NCBI GenBank assembly: GCA_000309945.1
Contig: CM001633.1
Span: 1,593,103 to 1,657,102, forward strand
Source of the DNA: Leptolyngbyaceae cyanobacterium JSC-12
Lineage (GTDB): Bacteria; Cyanobacteriota; Cyanobacteriia; Leptolyngbyales; Leptolyngbyaceae
Length of the DNA: 64,000 nt
Direction: 5' to 3'
Below the pieces are notes generated by a model. That model saw nothing but the letters and a program-made list of their open reading frames with translations, was not told where the DNA came from and ran no database searches. Shown here piece after piece: positions 56,845 to 63,778 of the stretch. Both the position numbers and the translations under genes were made by a program. Numbering within the stretch: the stretch's first letter is position 1; every line of letters begins with the position of its first letter.

Positions 56845-57222
56845 ATGCCGACAAACGATTCTGAACTGCAAGCCCAAGCTAGAAAAATCCTGGATGCGAT
56901 CGCTTTCGCACCCTTTGAGCAGTGCCAATCCCTGAGCCGAGATTTTGCTGGCGTCCCTGCACGTCCTGGCATTTATGCAATCAGACACAAATCTGATGGA
57001 TTACTTTACATTGGTAAAACTAAGAGCCTACGCGGTCGCTTTAGTGGTGGGCACAAAGCTTTTTTGTGGGCGTGGCTAGACAAATACAATGACGAAGACG
57101 TGCGGATTGCAGTACAGGTCATTTCTCACTGGGGAAACCCTGCGTTACTATTGGAGCTAGAAGCCATTATCCTAAGAGCCACAGAACCCCCTTACAACGC
57201 CCAGATCCCGACTGAAAGGTGA
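56845..57222 (+). CDS. GIY-YIG nuclease domain protein
   Basis: 125 residues. PGIYAIRHKSDGLLYIGKTK (~41-60) carries the GIY and YIG motifs, followed by SLRGRFSGGHK with the catalytic Arg, and a Glu further on (LLELEAIILRATEP). GIY-YIG enzymes nick or cut DNA, e.g. UvrC and homing or restriction nucleases; this is a stand-alone domain. The next gene begins 4 bases after its stop. No Shine-Dalgarno is clear; ATG 56803 is an alternative. Confidence 0.85.
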   Translation: MPTNDSELQAQARKILDAIAFAPFEQCQSLSRDFAGVPARPGIYAIRHKSDGLLYIGKTKSLRGRFSGGHKAFLWAWLDKYNDEDVRIAVQVISHWGNPALLLELEAIILRATEPPYNAQIPTER

Positions 57223-57226
57223 TGCC

Positions 57227-57433
57227 ATGCAAGCCAAACTTCAAGAGCAACTTTCCCGCACTGATGCTGAAGCCATTTTAGAGCGGTTACCTGAGCGAAT
57301 TCGGACGGCTTTGATTGATCGTGCTGCTGAGATTGAGTATCCCATTGAAGCAGTGATTGAGATGGCGATCGCAAGTTTTCTAGACACAGAGGCGTTGGGT
57401 TTTGCCGATTGCAAGCCAGGGCGTGGCCAATAG
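57227..57433 (+). CDS. Small acidic protein paired with the GIY-YIG nuclease (68 aa)
   Basis: MQAKLQEQLSRTDAEAILER, then RIRTALIDRAAEIEYPIEAV and IEMAIASFLDTEALGFADC. Helical and acidic with an RHH-like middle (AEIEYPIEAVIEMAIASFLD). The 4-base gap from the nuclease gene implies co-translation. It could be an inhibitor or DNA-binding partner of the nuclease; unproven. Confidence 0.6.
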   Translation: MQAKLQEQLSRTDAEAILERLPERIRTALIDRAAEIEYPIEAVIEMAIASFLDTEALGFADCKPGRGQ

Positions 57434-57434
57434 C

Positions 57435-57527
57435 GCGGTCTAACAACGCCCATGCACCCGACCGTCGAAAGGTTATCTGTTGGATTCAAGGGTTATCTGC
57501 GGCGGGTGATGGGCACCGTTAGACCGC
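57435..57527 (+). other. attC of cassette 5
   Basis: GCGGTCTAAC / GTTAGACCGC ends; inner arms CCCATGCACCCG / CGGGTGATGGG with extrahelical G. Near-identical core to the attC of cassette 9. Cassette 5 is about 2.5 kb and holds four genes. Confidence 0.9.
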
Positions 57528-57770
57528 AAGGTTGTCTGTTTGGGCGTAACCGGAATGTTAGTGGTGGGGTGCGATCGTCAAGTACGCAAAGCTTTAGTAA
57601 AGTCCGCGAATTTACGGTAATTCTTTCCGGTTAGCGACAAACAAGTCTCGTATTTTCTACCAAAGAGTAGTTAGTCCTCAAAGCCCTTGGTGCAAAGCAA
57701 GTAGAGGTTTTGGGATGGGGTGCGATCGCCGATCAATGACAATATTTTCAAATTAAATAGAAGGGACAAG

Positions 57771-58883
57771 ATGAAGTTTCCACTAGTTTCTGCACTCGCA
57801 CTGTTCACTGTATTAGGGTTATCTCAACAAGCAAAAGCATTAAATGTTGAAGCCTGTGCAAAAAATCCAATGACGAGTAAGCCTCAAGTCATTAATTTGC
57901 TTCAGCCAATAGACCAAAAGTTTCTCAATTGTGTGCCTGGGCTAAGTTCGATTGCTAACGAATGGAAATCACGGGCTAACAGAATCACATCTGCAACAAA
58001 CAAATTTAAGATTGGCAACAACGGTAACAGCAAAATTGAAAAGCTTGAATACAATCTAGCAGGGAATTATATTTCTCTTGGGTGTTCAGCTAAAGCCGCT
58101 CATACTTGGAAAATTAAGGAATGCGCTATCCCTGAAATGGGACAAACAGGTTGTGATAAATGGGTGAGAACACCTTGGGGCAAAGAATGTGTTCAACCTA
58201 CATTTGGGCAAACTGGTTGTAAAAAGTGGCTAGAGCAACCGATAAGTGTATCAGCGACTTGTACATACAATTACACATTCAATATTTCAACTGGAGAATC
58301 AAAACCTGTATTTAGTTGTGGAAGAGGCGCTCTTGGTGAGTACAAACTTGATGCAAGTGCCGTAACAGCCATTTTGAGAGGAGAAATGCCTAAGATGAGT
58401 GAATTGCTAACTAGCGTAGATTTTACACCTCCCTTATTTAAGGATGAAAGCCGTGATGCGTACCACGATGTTAGAAATAACATGATTGCAAGACATCAGG
58501 GTTCACATGTGTATTTCTCCTCAGAATCTTTCGTTAATTGGGCATCAGCTAAAAATCAAGGAGCAAACATAATTCTCACCGCGATATCTGGCGGAGGATA
58601 TGGAGCAGAATTTGCTCGACAACTTGAGCAGAGATTACGTTCTGAAATCAACTTTATGGGTACTTTTGCATCTCAGACAGCAATCCAATTAGGTTCAGAG
58701 CAACTCGCGTCTATGATAACTGGCAAAGGAAGTATGAAACTGAATGGCTTTGATGTTTCTGTAAAGGTGGTTAATACCCCTGAAGTTACTCAGAAGTGTA
58801 TCATCAAACCTCGTCGAGAATGTATGCCTGCAATCGAGTTACCAAGATTAGGTTTTGCTGTCATTGCCACACCTGCTAGATGA
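57771..58883 (+). CDS. Secreted Cys-rich protein (370 aa)
   Basis: Signal peptide (~1-23, FPLVSALALFTVLGLSQQAKA), then a mature protein with ~14 cysteines. A doubled motif, IPEMGQTGCDKWV and QPTFGQTGCKKWL (~125-155), is striking; the C-terminal half (FTPPLFKDESRDAYHD, GYGAEFARQLEQRLRS) is helical. Family not recognised. AAGGGA precedes the ATG. Cassette 6. Confidence 0.75.
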   Translation: MKFPLVSALALFTVLGLSQQAKALNVEACAKNPMTSKPQVINLLQPIDQKFLNCVPGLSSIANEWKSRANRITSATNKFKIGNNGNSKIEKLEYNLAGNYISLGCSAKAAHTWKIKECAIPEMGQTGCDKWVRTPWGKECVQPTFGQTGCKKWLEQPISVSATCTYNYTFNISTGESKPVFSCGRGALGEYKLDASAVTAILRGEMPKMSELLTSVDFTPPLFKDESRDAYHDVRNNMIARHQGSHVYFSSESFVNWASAKNQGANIILTAISGGGYGAEFARQLEQRLRSEINFMGTFASQTAIQLGSEQLASMITGKGSMKLNGFDVSVKVVNTPEVTQKCIIKPRRECMPAIELPRLGFAVIATPAR

Positions 58884-58933
58884 CAGAATTTAGGTTCTAG
58901 AACTGGGCTTTGACGAGAAGCTGCTCGTGCGGA

Positions 58934-59026
58934 GCGGTCTAACAATCCCACTGCACCGGAATGAAGTTGTTCTTTTGCTGAGTAGTAAAGGTTATTTGCA
59001 TCCGGTGAGTGGGACCGTTAGCTGGC
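58934..59026 (+). other. attC of cassette 6
   Basis: GCGGTCTAAC left end, GTTAGCTGG right end; inner arms TCCCACT-G-CACCGGA / TCCGGTG-AGTGGGA, a clear extrahelical base. Confidence 0.9.
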
Positions 59027-59113
59027 TTCGTTTTCGTGCTGGGAGGTCCAGGGAGGTTATCGGTTAGGAGTGTGTATTAAACTTGATGCAGAAACACTAG
59101 GAGAGCGATTGCT

Positions 59114-59311
59114 GTGGCTTCTATCACAATTGATCTTTCAGACAGCCAATTCCAAAAGCTACAGGATTTAGCAAAAGCGCATGACATTGCGATTGAAGTG
59201 CTGTTGAAGGCGAGCCTGGAAGATTGGCTAAATCTGCAAAAAGGTGATTTTGTTAACACAGCCGATTATGTGCTCCTGAAGAATGCTGAACTGTATCGAC
59301 GTTTGGCATGA
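59114..59311 (+). CDS. Antitoxin of a Doc-type module
   Basis: 65 residues from GTG: MASITIDLSDSQFQKLQDLA then a helical tail ending YVLLKNAELYRRLA that should wrap the toxin. Similar size and layout to antitoxins paired with death-on-curing toxins. It overlaps the toxin start by 4 bases. No sharp Shine-Dalgarno. Cassette 7. Confidence 0.75.
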   Translation: MASITIDLSDSQFQKLQDLAKAHDIAIEVLLKASLEDWLNLQKGDFVNTADYVLLKNAELYRRLA

Positions 59312-59694
59312 TCCGCTATTTGACGTTAATAGAGATATTAGAATTGCATCGCAGAATTCTTGAGCAATCCGGTGGAGCGTCAGGTATCCGAGATATAGGT
59401 TTGTTAGAGTCAGCGATCGCCCAACCTCGCATGACGTTTGGTGGAGAAGATCTGTACCCAAGCTTGCTGGAGAAAGCAGCAGCATTAGGGTTTTCGATCA
59501 TCATGAATCATCCATTTGTAGATGGAAATAAACGTACAGGTCATGCTGCAACGGAAACTTTTCTTGTTCTGAATGGCTTGGAAATTAGCTCCTCTGTGGA
59601 TGAACAAGAGCGTTTGGTGTTGGCGATTGCAGCAGGTGAGCTAGAGCGCGAGGCACTTGTAGAATGGTTGCAACAGAACACAACCGCCAGCTAA
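59308..59694 (+). CDS. doc: Doc/Fic-type toxin (type II TA)
   Basis: 128 residues: SGGASGIRDIGLLESAIAQP start region and HPFVDGNKRTGHA (~68-80), the Fic catalytic motif HxFx(D/E)GNKRxx. Doc phosphorylates and so inactivates EF-Tu. Translationally coupled to the antitoxin. Confidence 0.93.
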   Translation: MIRYLTLIEILELHRRILEQSGGASGIRDIGLLESAIAQPRMTFGGEDLYPSLLEKAAALGFSIIMNHPFVDGNKRTGHAATETFLVLNGLEISSSVDEQERLVLAIAAGELEREALVEWLQQNTTAS

Positions 59695-59774
59695 CAAGTC
59701 GTTGGAGCAGCGCATGAAGATTGCTTGCTTCGTTTATGTGTTATCTAGCGCCGCTCAACTTGGTCGTTAGCCTG
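59688..59774 (+). other. attC of cassette 7
   Basis: CCAGCTAAC begins inside the last codons of doc; right end GTTAGCC; inner arms GTCGTTGGAGC.../...GCCGCTCAACTTGG. 87 bases. Confidence 0.85.
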
Positions 59775-59828
59775 CTAGTTCGCAGTGTTCTCTTACTCAT
59801 ACTACAAGCCACGCTTAAGGAGGATTGT

Positions 59829-60380
59829 ATGATGGAAAAAGCAATTTCATGGCTCCGAAGCAATTCAAATATCGGAGATGAGGTGAGGCGCAGTTTTCAA
59901 GCCGACGCTCGTTTAAAGAACGATGCGTTACCAGATGCTCTCGCTACTAACCCTATGCTGCTCAGTGATATGGCTAAGGAGTTGGTTTGCTTGGCTGTTA
60001 GGCAGGACGCACCAGAGGGCGTAGTCGAAGAACTAATGTCGGCAGTACGTATAATAAAGAATGGTGCGGCGGAACTAGTCAAATCCACATACCTTACGAA
60101 GGTATTGCGTGAGCTTCGTGGATTGCGCGACGCATATGAACTTGAACCAGTGTTGAAAAAGGCACTAGCTGAAGCAACTGGTGATGCAGATAAATCAAAA
60201 CTTCAAAATATGATCGAGGTGGTTCAGAGATCAGCAGGCAGTTTTGGCGATCCAGAAACGCTACCTCCTGACAGCACGGATCTTTCACCGCACTGCGTTC
60301 CATGCTGTTTCATTGGCTGTACCGTATGCACAGTGGATTGTCTTGTTTGTTGTGCAATTGGCTGCGCTGTATGCTCCTAG
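59829..60380 (+). CDS. Protein with doubled Cys motif at the C-terminus (183 aa)
   Basis: A helical, charged N-terminal part (~1-150: EKAISWLRSNSNIGDEVRRS, ALPDALATNPMLLSDMAKEL, VLKKALAEATGDADKSKL), a Pro/Asp spacer, then about 30 residues with 10 Cys: CVPCCFIGCTVC, TVD, CLVCCAIGCAVC, two copies of CxxCCxIGCxVC. Excellent Shine-Dalgarno AAGGAGG 5 bases before the ATG. A long leader plus a short Cys-rich end is the layout of some modified peptides, but also of metal-binding tails; no maturation enzyme is seen in the window. Cassette 8. Confidence 0.72.
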   Translation: MMEKAISWLRSNSNIGDEVRRSFQADARLKNDALPDALATNPMLLSDMAKELVCLAVRQDAPEGVVEELMSAVRIIKNGAAELVKSTYLTKVLRELRGLRDAYELEPVLKKALAEATGDADKSKLQNMIEVVQRSAGSFGDPETLPPDSTDLSPHCVPCCFIGCTVCTVDCLVCCAIGCAVCS

Positions 60381-60382
60381 AG

Positions 60383-60715
60383 TTAATGTAGTTCTAAACA
60401 GTGAAGAGCGGGTTTTCCTAAAAGCTCTTGAATTGCTTCTTGTCCGGCACGGATGAGAGCTTCAACTTCGTGAGTAGGTGTGTTGCCACATCTTAACCAC
60501 ACTACTTTCGGTGGGGAGCCATATAGACGGCTTCTCTCTGCAAAGTCTGCATCTTGAGTCACAATGCAGAAGTTGTTTAACTTGGCAAATTCCCAAATTT
60601 CTGTATCTGTCTTTTCTGCTAAACTATGAAACTGTACATGGCTTGCATTAGGGAAAATATCAGCCAAGCGAGTAACCAGTTTTCGGCTTAGGTTCTGATC
60701 AAATAGTAGTTTCAA
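60383..60715 (-). CDS. DUF5615 PIN-like toxin
   Basis: 110 residues: MKLLFDQNLSRKLVTRLADI (PIN-like first acidic residue), then IVTQDADFAERSRLYGSPPK with the second acidic cluster, and CGNTPTHEV. The family is a putative RNase toxin partner of DUF433. It starts 4 bases before the end of the antitoxin gene. Opposite to the cassette direction and convergent with the Cys-tail gene, 2 bases apart. Confidence 0.9.
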   Translation of the reverse strand: MKLLFDQNLSRKLVTRLADIFPNASHVQFHSLAEKTDTEIWEFAKLNNFCIVTQDADFAERSRLYGSPPKVVWLRCGNTPTHEVEALIRAGQEAIQELLGKPALHCLELH

Positions 60716-60942
60716 GCAGCACTCACCGAAGCAACTAAACGATGATCGCGATCAGCCGCAAACTCTAGACAAGCTCTTATGTCTGTTTCTGTCAGTTCTG
60801 GAAAATCATCAATAATTTCAGCAGTAGACATTCCAACAGCTAGCCACCCAAGAACATCATAAACTGTAATCCGCATCCGACGAATACAAGGCTTGCCCCC
60901 ACGCTTGTCAGGCTCAATTGTGATAATGTCTCGATAGCTCAT
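60712..60942 (-). CDS. DUF433 antitoxin
   Basis: 76 residues: RDIITIEPDKRGGKPCIRRM (the family signature), RITVYDVLGWLAVGMSTAEI, IDDFPELTETDIRACLEFAA. A winged-helix-like DNA-binding antitoxin; overlaps the toxin start. Confidence 0.92.
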   Translation of the reverse strand: MSYRDIITIEPDKRGGKPCIRRMRITVYDVLGWLAVGMSTAEIIDDFPELTETDIRACLEFAADRDHRLVASVSAA

Positions 60943-60977
60943 AATGAAATAGGTTTTACGACTACCAATAGTTTAGA

Positions 60978-61070
60978 GCAGGCTAACACTGCGCTGCAAC
61001 GGACGGAATAGAGATCTTGATGGTGATGCAAAGGTTATCTGCCGCCGTTGAGCTGTGCCGTTAGGCCGTC
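60978..61070 (+). other. attC of cassette 8
   Basis: GCAGGCTAAC / GTTAGGC ends, inner arms CTGCAACGGACGG / CTGCCGCCGTTGAGC, almost the same as attC 3. Confidence 0.88.
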
Positions 61071-61179
61071 TCAAGCTATCGGTGGGGGCACAACGGAACC
61101 GTATCTGTTGGCGTTGACGGTCAAGCCAGCATGAGATTATTGGTGAGGTAGTGTTCTGGGGTTGGTGGTGGAGTAGATA

Positions 61180-61656
61180 ATGACCTTACAAGATCTTGCA
61201 AACACTTCTCAAATTGCCCAAGCGGTGCTGGTTGTTGTCTCATTAGGTTTCATTTGGTATCAGTTGCGGGAGGGCGTTAGGCTGGCGAAGTCGGAAAATG
61301 CTAGATCGCTAGCAGAGCAAGCAGGGGCGTTTAACTCGCTGTTAATTCAAAATGCTGATCTTGCAGAACTTTGGTACAGCTATGGTCGAAAGCTTGAGCA
61401 AGATGGTGAAATTGCTCGACTGCGTTATCGAGAAATGCTGGTTCAGTGGCTAATCTTTCATGAGTATATTTACTATCAATGGAAGCAAAAACTTCTTGAT
61501 GACGAGATATATCGCTCCTGGTTGGCTGATTTAGAAGATGTTGTCCAAAAGCATAATTTAGAGGTGTTTTCTAGTGGAATCCAAAACGTTTTCTGTGGAG
61601 ACTTTGGGCGGCATTTAAGTCAGTTACGAGCAAAGGTACGGAGGAATGCTGCGTAA
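61180..61656 (+). CDS. Small membrane-anchored hypothetical protein (158 aa)
   Basis: One N-terminal helix (~13-31, IAQAVLVVVSLGFIWYQL), then a helical cytoplasmic region (SENARSLAEQAGAFNSLLIQ, RYREMLVQWLIFHEYIYYQW). GGAG precedes the ATG. No functional family known to me; similar short proteins are common in cassettes and plasmids. Cassette 9. Confidence 0.65.
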   Translation: MTLQDLANTSQIAQAVLVVVSLGFIWYQLREGVRLAKSENARSLAEQAGAFNSLLIQNADLAELWYSYGRKLEQDGEIARLRYREMLVQWLIFHEYIYYQWKQKLLDDEIYRSWLADLEDVVQKHNLEVFSSGIQNVFCGDFGRHLSQLRAKVRRNAA

Positions 61657-61713
61657 CAGTGGCTTGAAAAGGTCGGAAGTGAGAAAATGGAGTAGAACGC
61701 CAACATAATATCC

Positions 61714-61938
61714 ATGCCCCGGAAAATTCGAGAGCTGAAAGCCCAGATCGCGCGTGAAGGGTTTGTTTACCTGCCCAAGCGCGGCAAAGGTAGCCATGAG
61801 CGCTGGCGGCATCCTTTGATTGGAAAAACACTGACAATTCCAGGCAAGGATGGAGATGATGTGCCACTCTACCTAGAAAAACAACTAGCAAAACTACAAG
61901 CTGAACTAGAAGAGTTGAGAGAGGACGGGGATTCATGA
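61714..61938 (+). CDS. hicA: HicA-type toxin
   Basis: 74 residues: PRKIRELKAQIAREGFVYLP, then KGSHERWRHPL with the HicA catalytic His region, and IPGKDGDDVPLYLEKQL. HicA is a dsRBD-fold mRNA interferase. Its stop overlaps the hicB ATG by 4 bases. No attC separates it from the upstream gene. Confidence 0.93.
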   Translation: MPRKIRELKAQIAREGFVYLPKRGKGSHERWRHPLIGKTLTIPGKDGDDVPLYLEKQLAKLQAELEELREDGDS

Positions 61939-62153
61939 ATCGATACAGTATGATTGTTCAATGGTCTGATGAAGATCAGCTTTTCCTGGTCACGATCCCA
62001 GAGTTTTCTGATCTTGTCGTGATGCCTTGCACTCACGGAAAAACTCGTGAAGAAGCTATCCGCAATGGTGAAGAAGTGATTGAAATGTACTTAGAGGCTT
62101 GGCAGGCAGAAGGTGAAGTGATTCCCGAACCCAGAACACTTCAGGTTGCTTGA
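61935..62153 (+). CDS. hicB: HicB-type antitoxin
   Basis: 72 residues: MNRYSMIVQWSDEDQLFLVT, IPEFSDLVVMPCTHGKTREE, AIRNGEEVIEMYLEAW, the partial RNase H-like HicB fold. Neutralises HicA; lacks an added DNA-binding domain, so operon control must differ from longer HicB proteins. Confidence 0.93.
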   Translation: MNRYSMIVQWSDEDQLFLVTIPEFSDLVVMPCTHGKTREEAIRNGEEVIEMYLEAWQAEGEVIPEPRTLQVA

Positions 62154-62171
62154 TGCTTTTGATGATTCCGA

Positions 62172-62264
62172 CGGCATAACAACGCCCATGCACCCGACCG
62201 TTGAAAGGTTATCTACTGAGAGTTTGAGGATGTCTGCGGCGGGTGATGGTCCACGTTAGACCGC
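62172..62264 (+). other. attC of cassette 9
   Basis: GGCATAAC / GTTAGAC ends (left arm departs from consensus RYYYAAC at one base); inner arms CCCATGCACCCG / CGGGTGATGG like attC 5. Confidence 0.82.
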
Positions 62265-62906
62265 TGAGTTACCTGTGAGGGCAATGCTGGGAGATTGTCT
62301 GTTAGTTCGCAAATACAGGTTATCTTTAAAATTATTTAGGAGGCAGGCTAATCAAGCCATTTCATTGAATCGGTTATTGCAACTCTGTAGGGATTGAGTA
62401 TGGAAGCATTAATTTCTGCGTTAGGGCTTGTAATTAGTACACTTATGGGGTTGCCTGCTCTGACAGTTGCAGCTACCGATGCAAAAAAAGCACGAATTGG
62501 CAAAGCGCTTTTTCGGTTTGTCAATGTTTTGGATACTATCATTAGCCGAGGCAATCAAATTTTAGACAAAATTGAGGCTGTTGCTCTTGCTAGTAATGAC
62601 AGCGATTTTCAAGTTGCTGTTGAAGAGTTACGAGGTCTTGCTGAACGCCAAATTGAATCGCTAGAAGGTATACAAGAAGAGCTAAAAGAAGGATTGCGAT
62701 GGGAAGGGTTTGACTCAGATTCAGAAATGTCAGACCTGTTTGAGAAACCTACAGATGTTCAAAAAGTCCTAAGTGTATATGAACCAGATTTAGGTCAATC
62801 TTTAAGCGTAGTACTTGGCTTTAAGAAGAATGTGCTTAGAAACTTTGCGAGATACTTCGGGCGGAATCTTGAGTCACTCGATCGCTACAACTTAGCTAAT
62901 GAACTA

Positions 62907-63413
62907 CCCCGCTGCAAGCAGACGGGGTATCAGAATCAAAAAAGAGTAAGCTGCTCATCTCGGTGTAGCTTGAGATATTCGTTACCCTGATTTTTGACGT
63001 AGTTCGCAATCATCCCTTCATCCCCGTGTTTCCCAACTGTACTTGCAAAATAGCCATCACTCCAAAACTCTCCACCCCATAGCTTTTGCTTCACCTGAGG
63101 ACAACGCCGAAACACTTCCCTTGCGGTCAAACTCTTGATCATTTTGACCAATTTGGTCACGCTGTATGTCGGCACCGATTGGACTAAAAAGTGCACATGG
63201 TCTTTGTCTACACCGATTTCTATAAATTTAATCTCGTAGCGTTTCTCAATCTCCAGGCAAACTTCTCGCAAAACTTCATCGACCTGTTCATCAAACACAG
63301 CCCGCCGATACTTTGCTGGAAACACAAGGTGGTATAGCAAAACCGTAACGTTATGACTTTTGTGGATGTACTCGCTCATCCCTGCATTTTACGCTGCAGA
63401 GCAGCGGGGAATT
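62907..63413 (-). mobile_element. IS200/IS605-type insertion sequence (tnpA only)
   Basis: About 500 bases with subterminal hairpins at both ends: CCCCGCTGCAAGCAGACGGGG at the left (right end of the element) and CTGCAGAGCAG near CAGCGGGG at the right (left end). No target duplication is expected in this family. The exact boundaries are approximate. Confidence 0.8.
62936..63379 (-). CDS. tnpA: IS200/IS605 family transposase TnpA
   Basis: 147 residues, HUH single-strand transposase: HLVFPAKYRRAVFDEQVDE, metal-binding HVHFLVQ (~60) and catalytic Tyr in GYFASTVG. All three key elements are intact, so the element may still move. It sits inside the cassette 10 gene, on the opposite strand. Confidence 0.96.
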   Translation of the reverse strand: MSEYIHKSHNVTVLLYHLVFPAKYRRAVFDEQVDEVLREVCLEIEKRYEIKFIEIGVDKDHVHFLVQSVPTYSVTKLVKMIKSLTAREVFRRCPQVKQKLWGGEFWSDGYFASTVGKHGDEGMIANYVKNQGNEYLKLHRDEQLTLF

Positions 63414-63687
63414 GACCCATAGAGATTAAAGAAATTATATTTATTCAACCAAGTTATCTCAAAATTCTTGATTCGTTGCTCGATTGGTTTTCTGATGAAG
63501 ATATGAAAGAAGCAGAGTCTAAAGGTTTAATAAAAACACGGACTCTTAATCTTTGTTCGACTTCAGAAAGAGAAGACTATCTACACAAAGCACGAAAACG
63601 TCTTTCTGAACTTCAATCTGCTCGTCAGCGACTGGCTGAATTAATCAAGCGTTACTATGAGCCTCATCATTTGTGTTGACTCGGCAA

Positions 63688-63778
63688 GCGGTCTAACAAC
63701 CCTACTGGAGCGGACTGACAAAAGGTCTTTGTTATGTTGCAAGGGCTAATTGCAGCCGCTCAGTAGGAACGTTAGCTG
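63688..63778 (+). other. attC of cassette 10
   Basis: GCGGTCTAAC left, GTTAGCT right; inner arms CCTACT-G-GAGCGG / CCGCTC-AGTAGG with extrahelical G. Confidence 0.9.

Larger units (their letters stand above)
62400..63679 (+). pseudogene. Membrane-type hypothetical gene split by an IS200-type element
   Basis: N-part (62400 to ~62908) begins MEALISALGLVISTLMGLP, a hydrophobic start, then a helical chain (FVNVLDTIISRGNQILDKIE, LEGIQEELKEGLRWEG) ending LDRYNLANE. C-part (~63412-63679) reads PIEIKEIIFIQPSYLKILDS, DWFSDEDMKEAESKGLIKT and RARQRLAELIK-like Lys/Arg-rich helices. Removing about 62907 to 63411 can rejoin them in frame as LANE-PIEIKEI. Whole gene would be about 260 codons; function unknown. 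Cassette 10. Confidence 0.65.
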
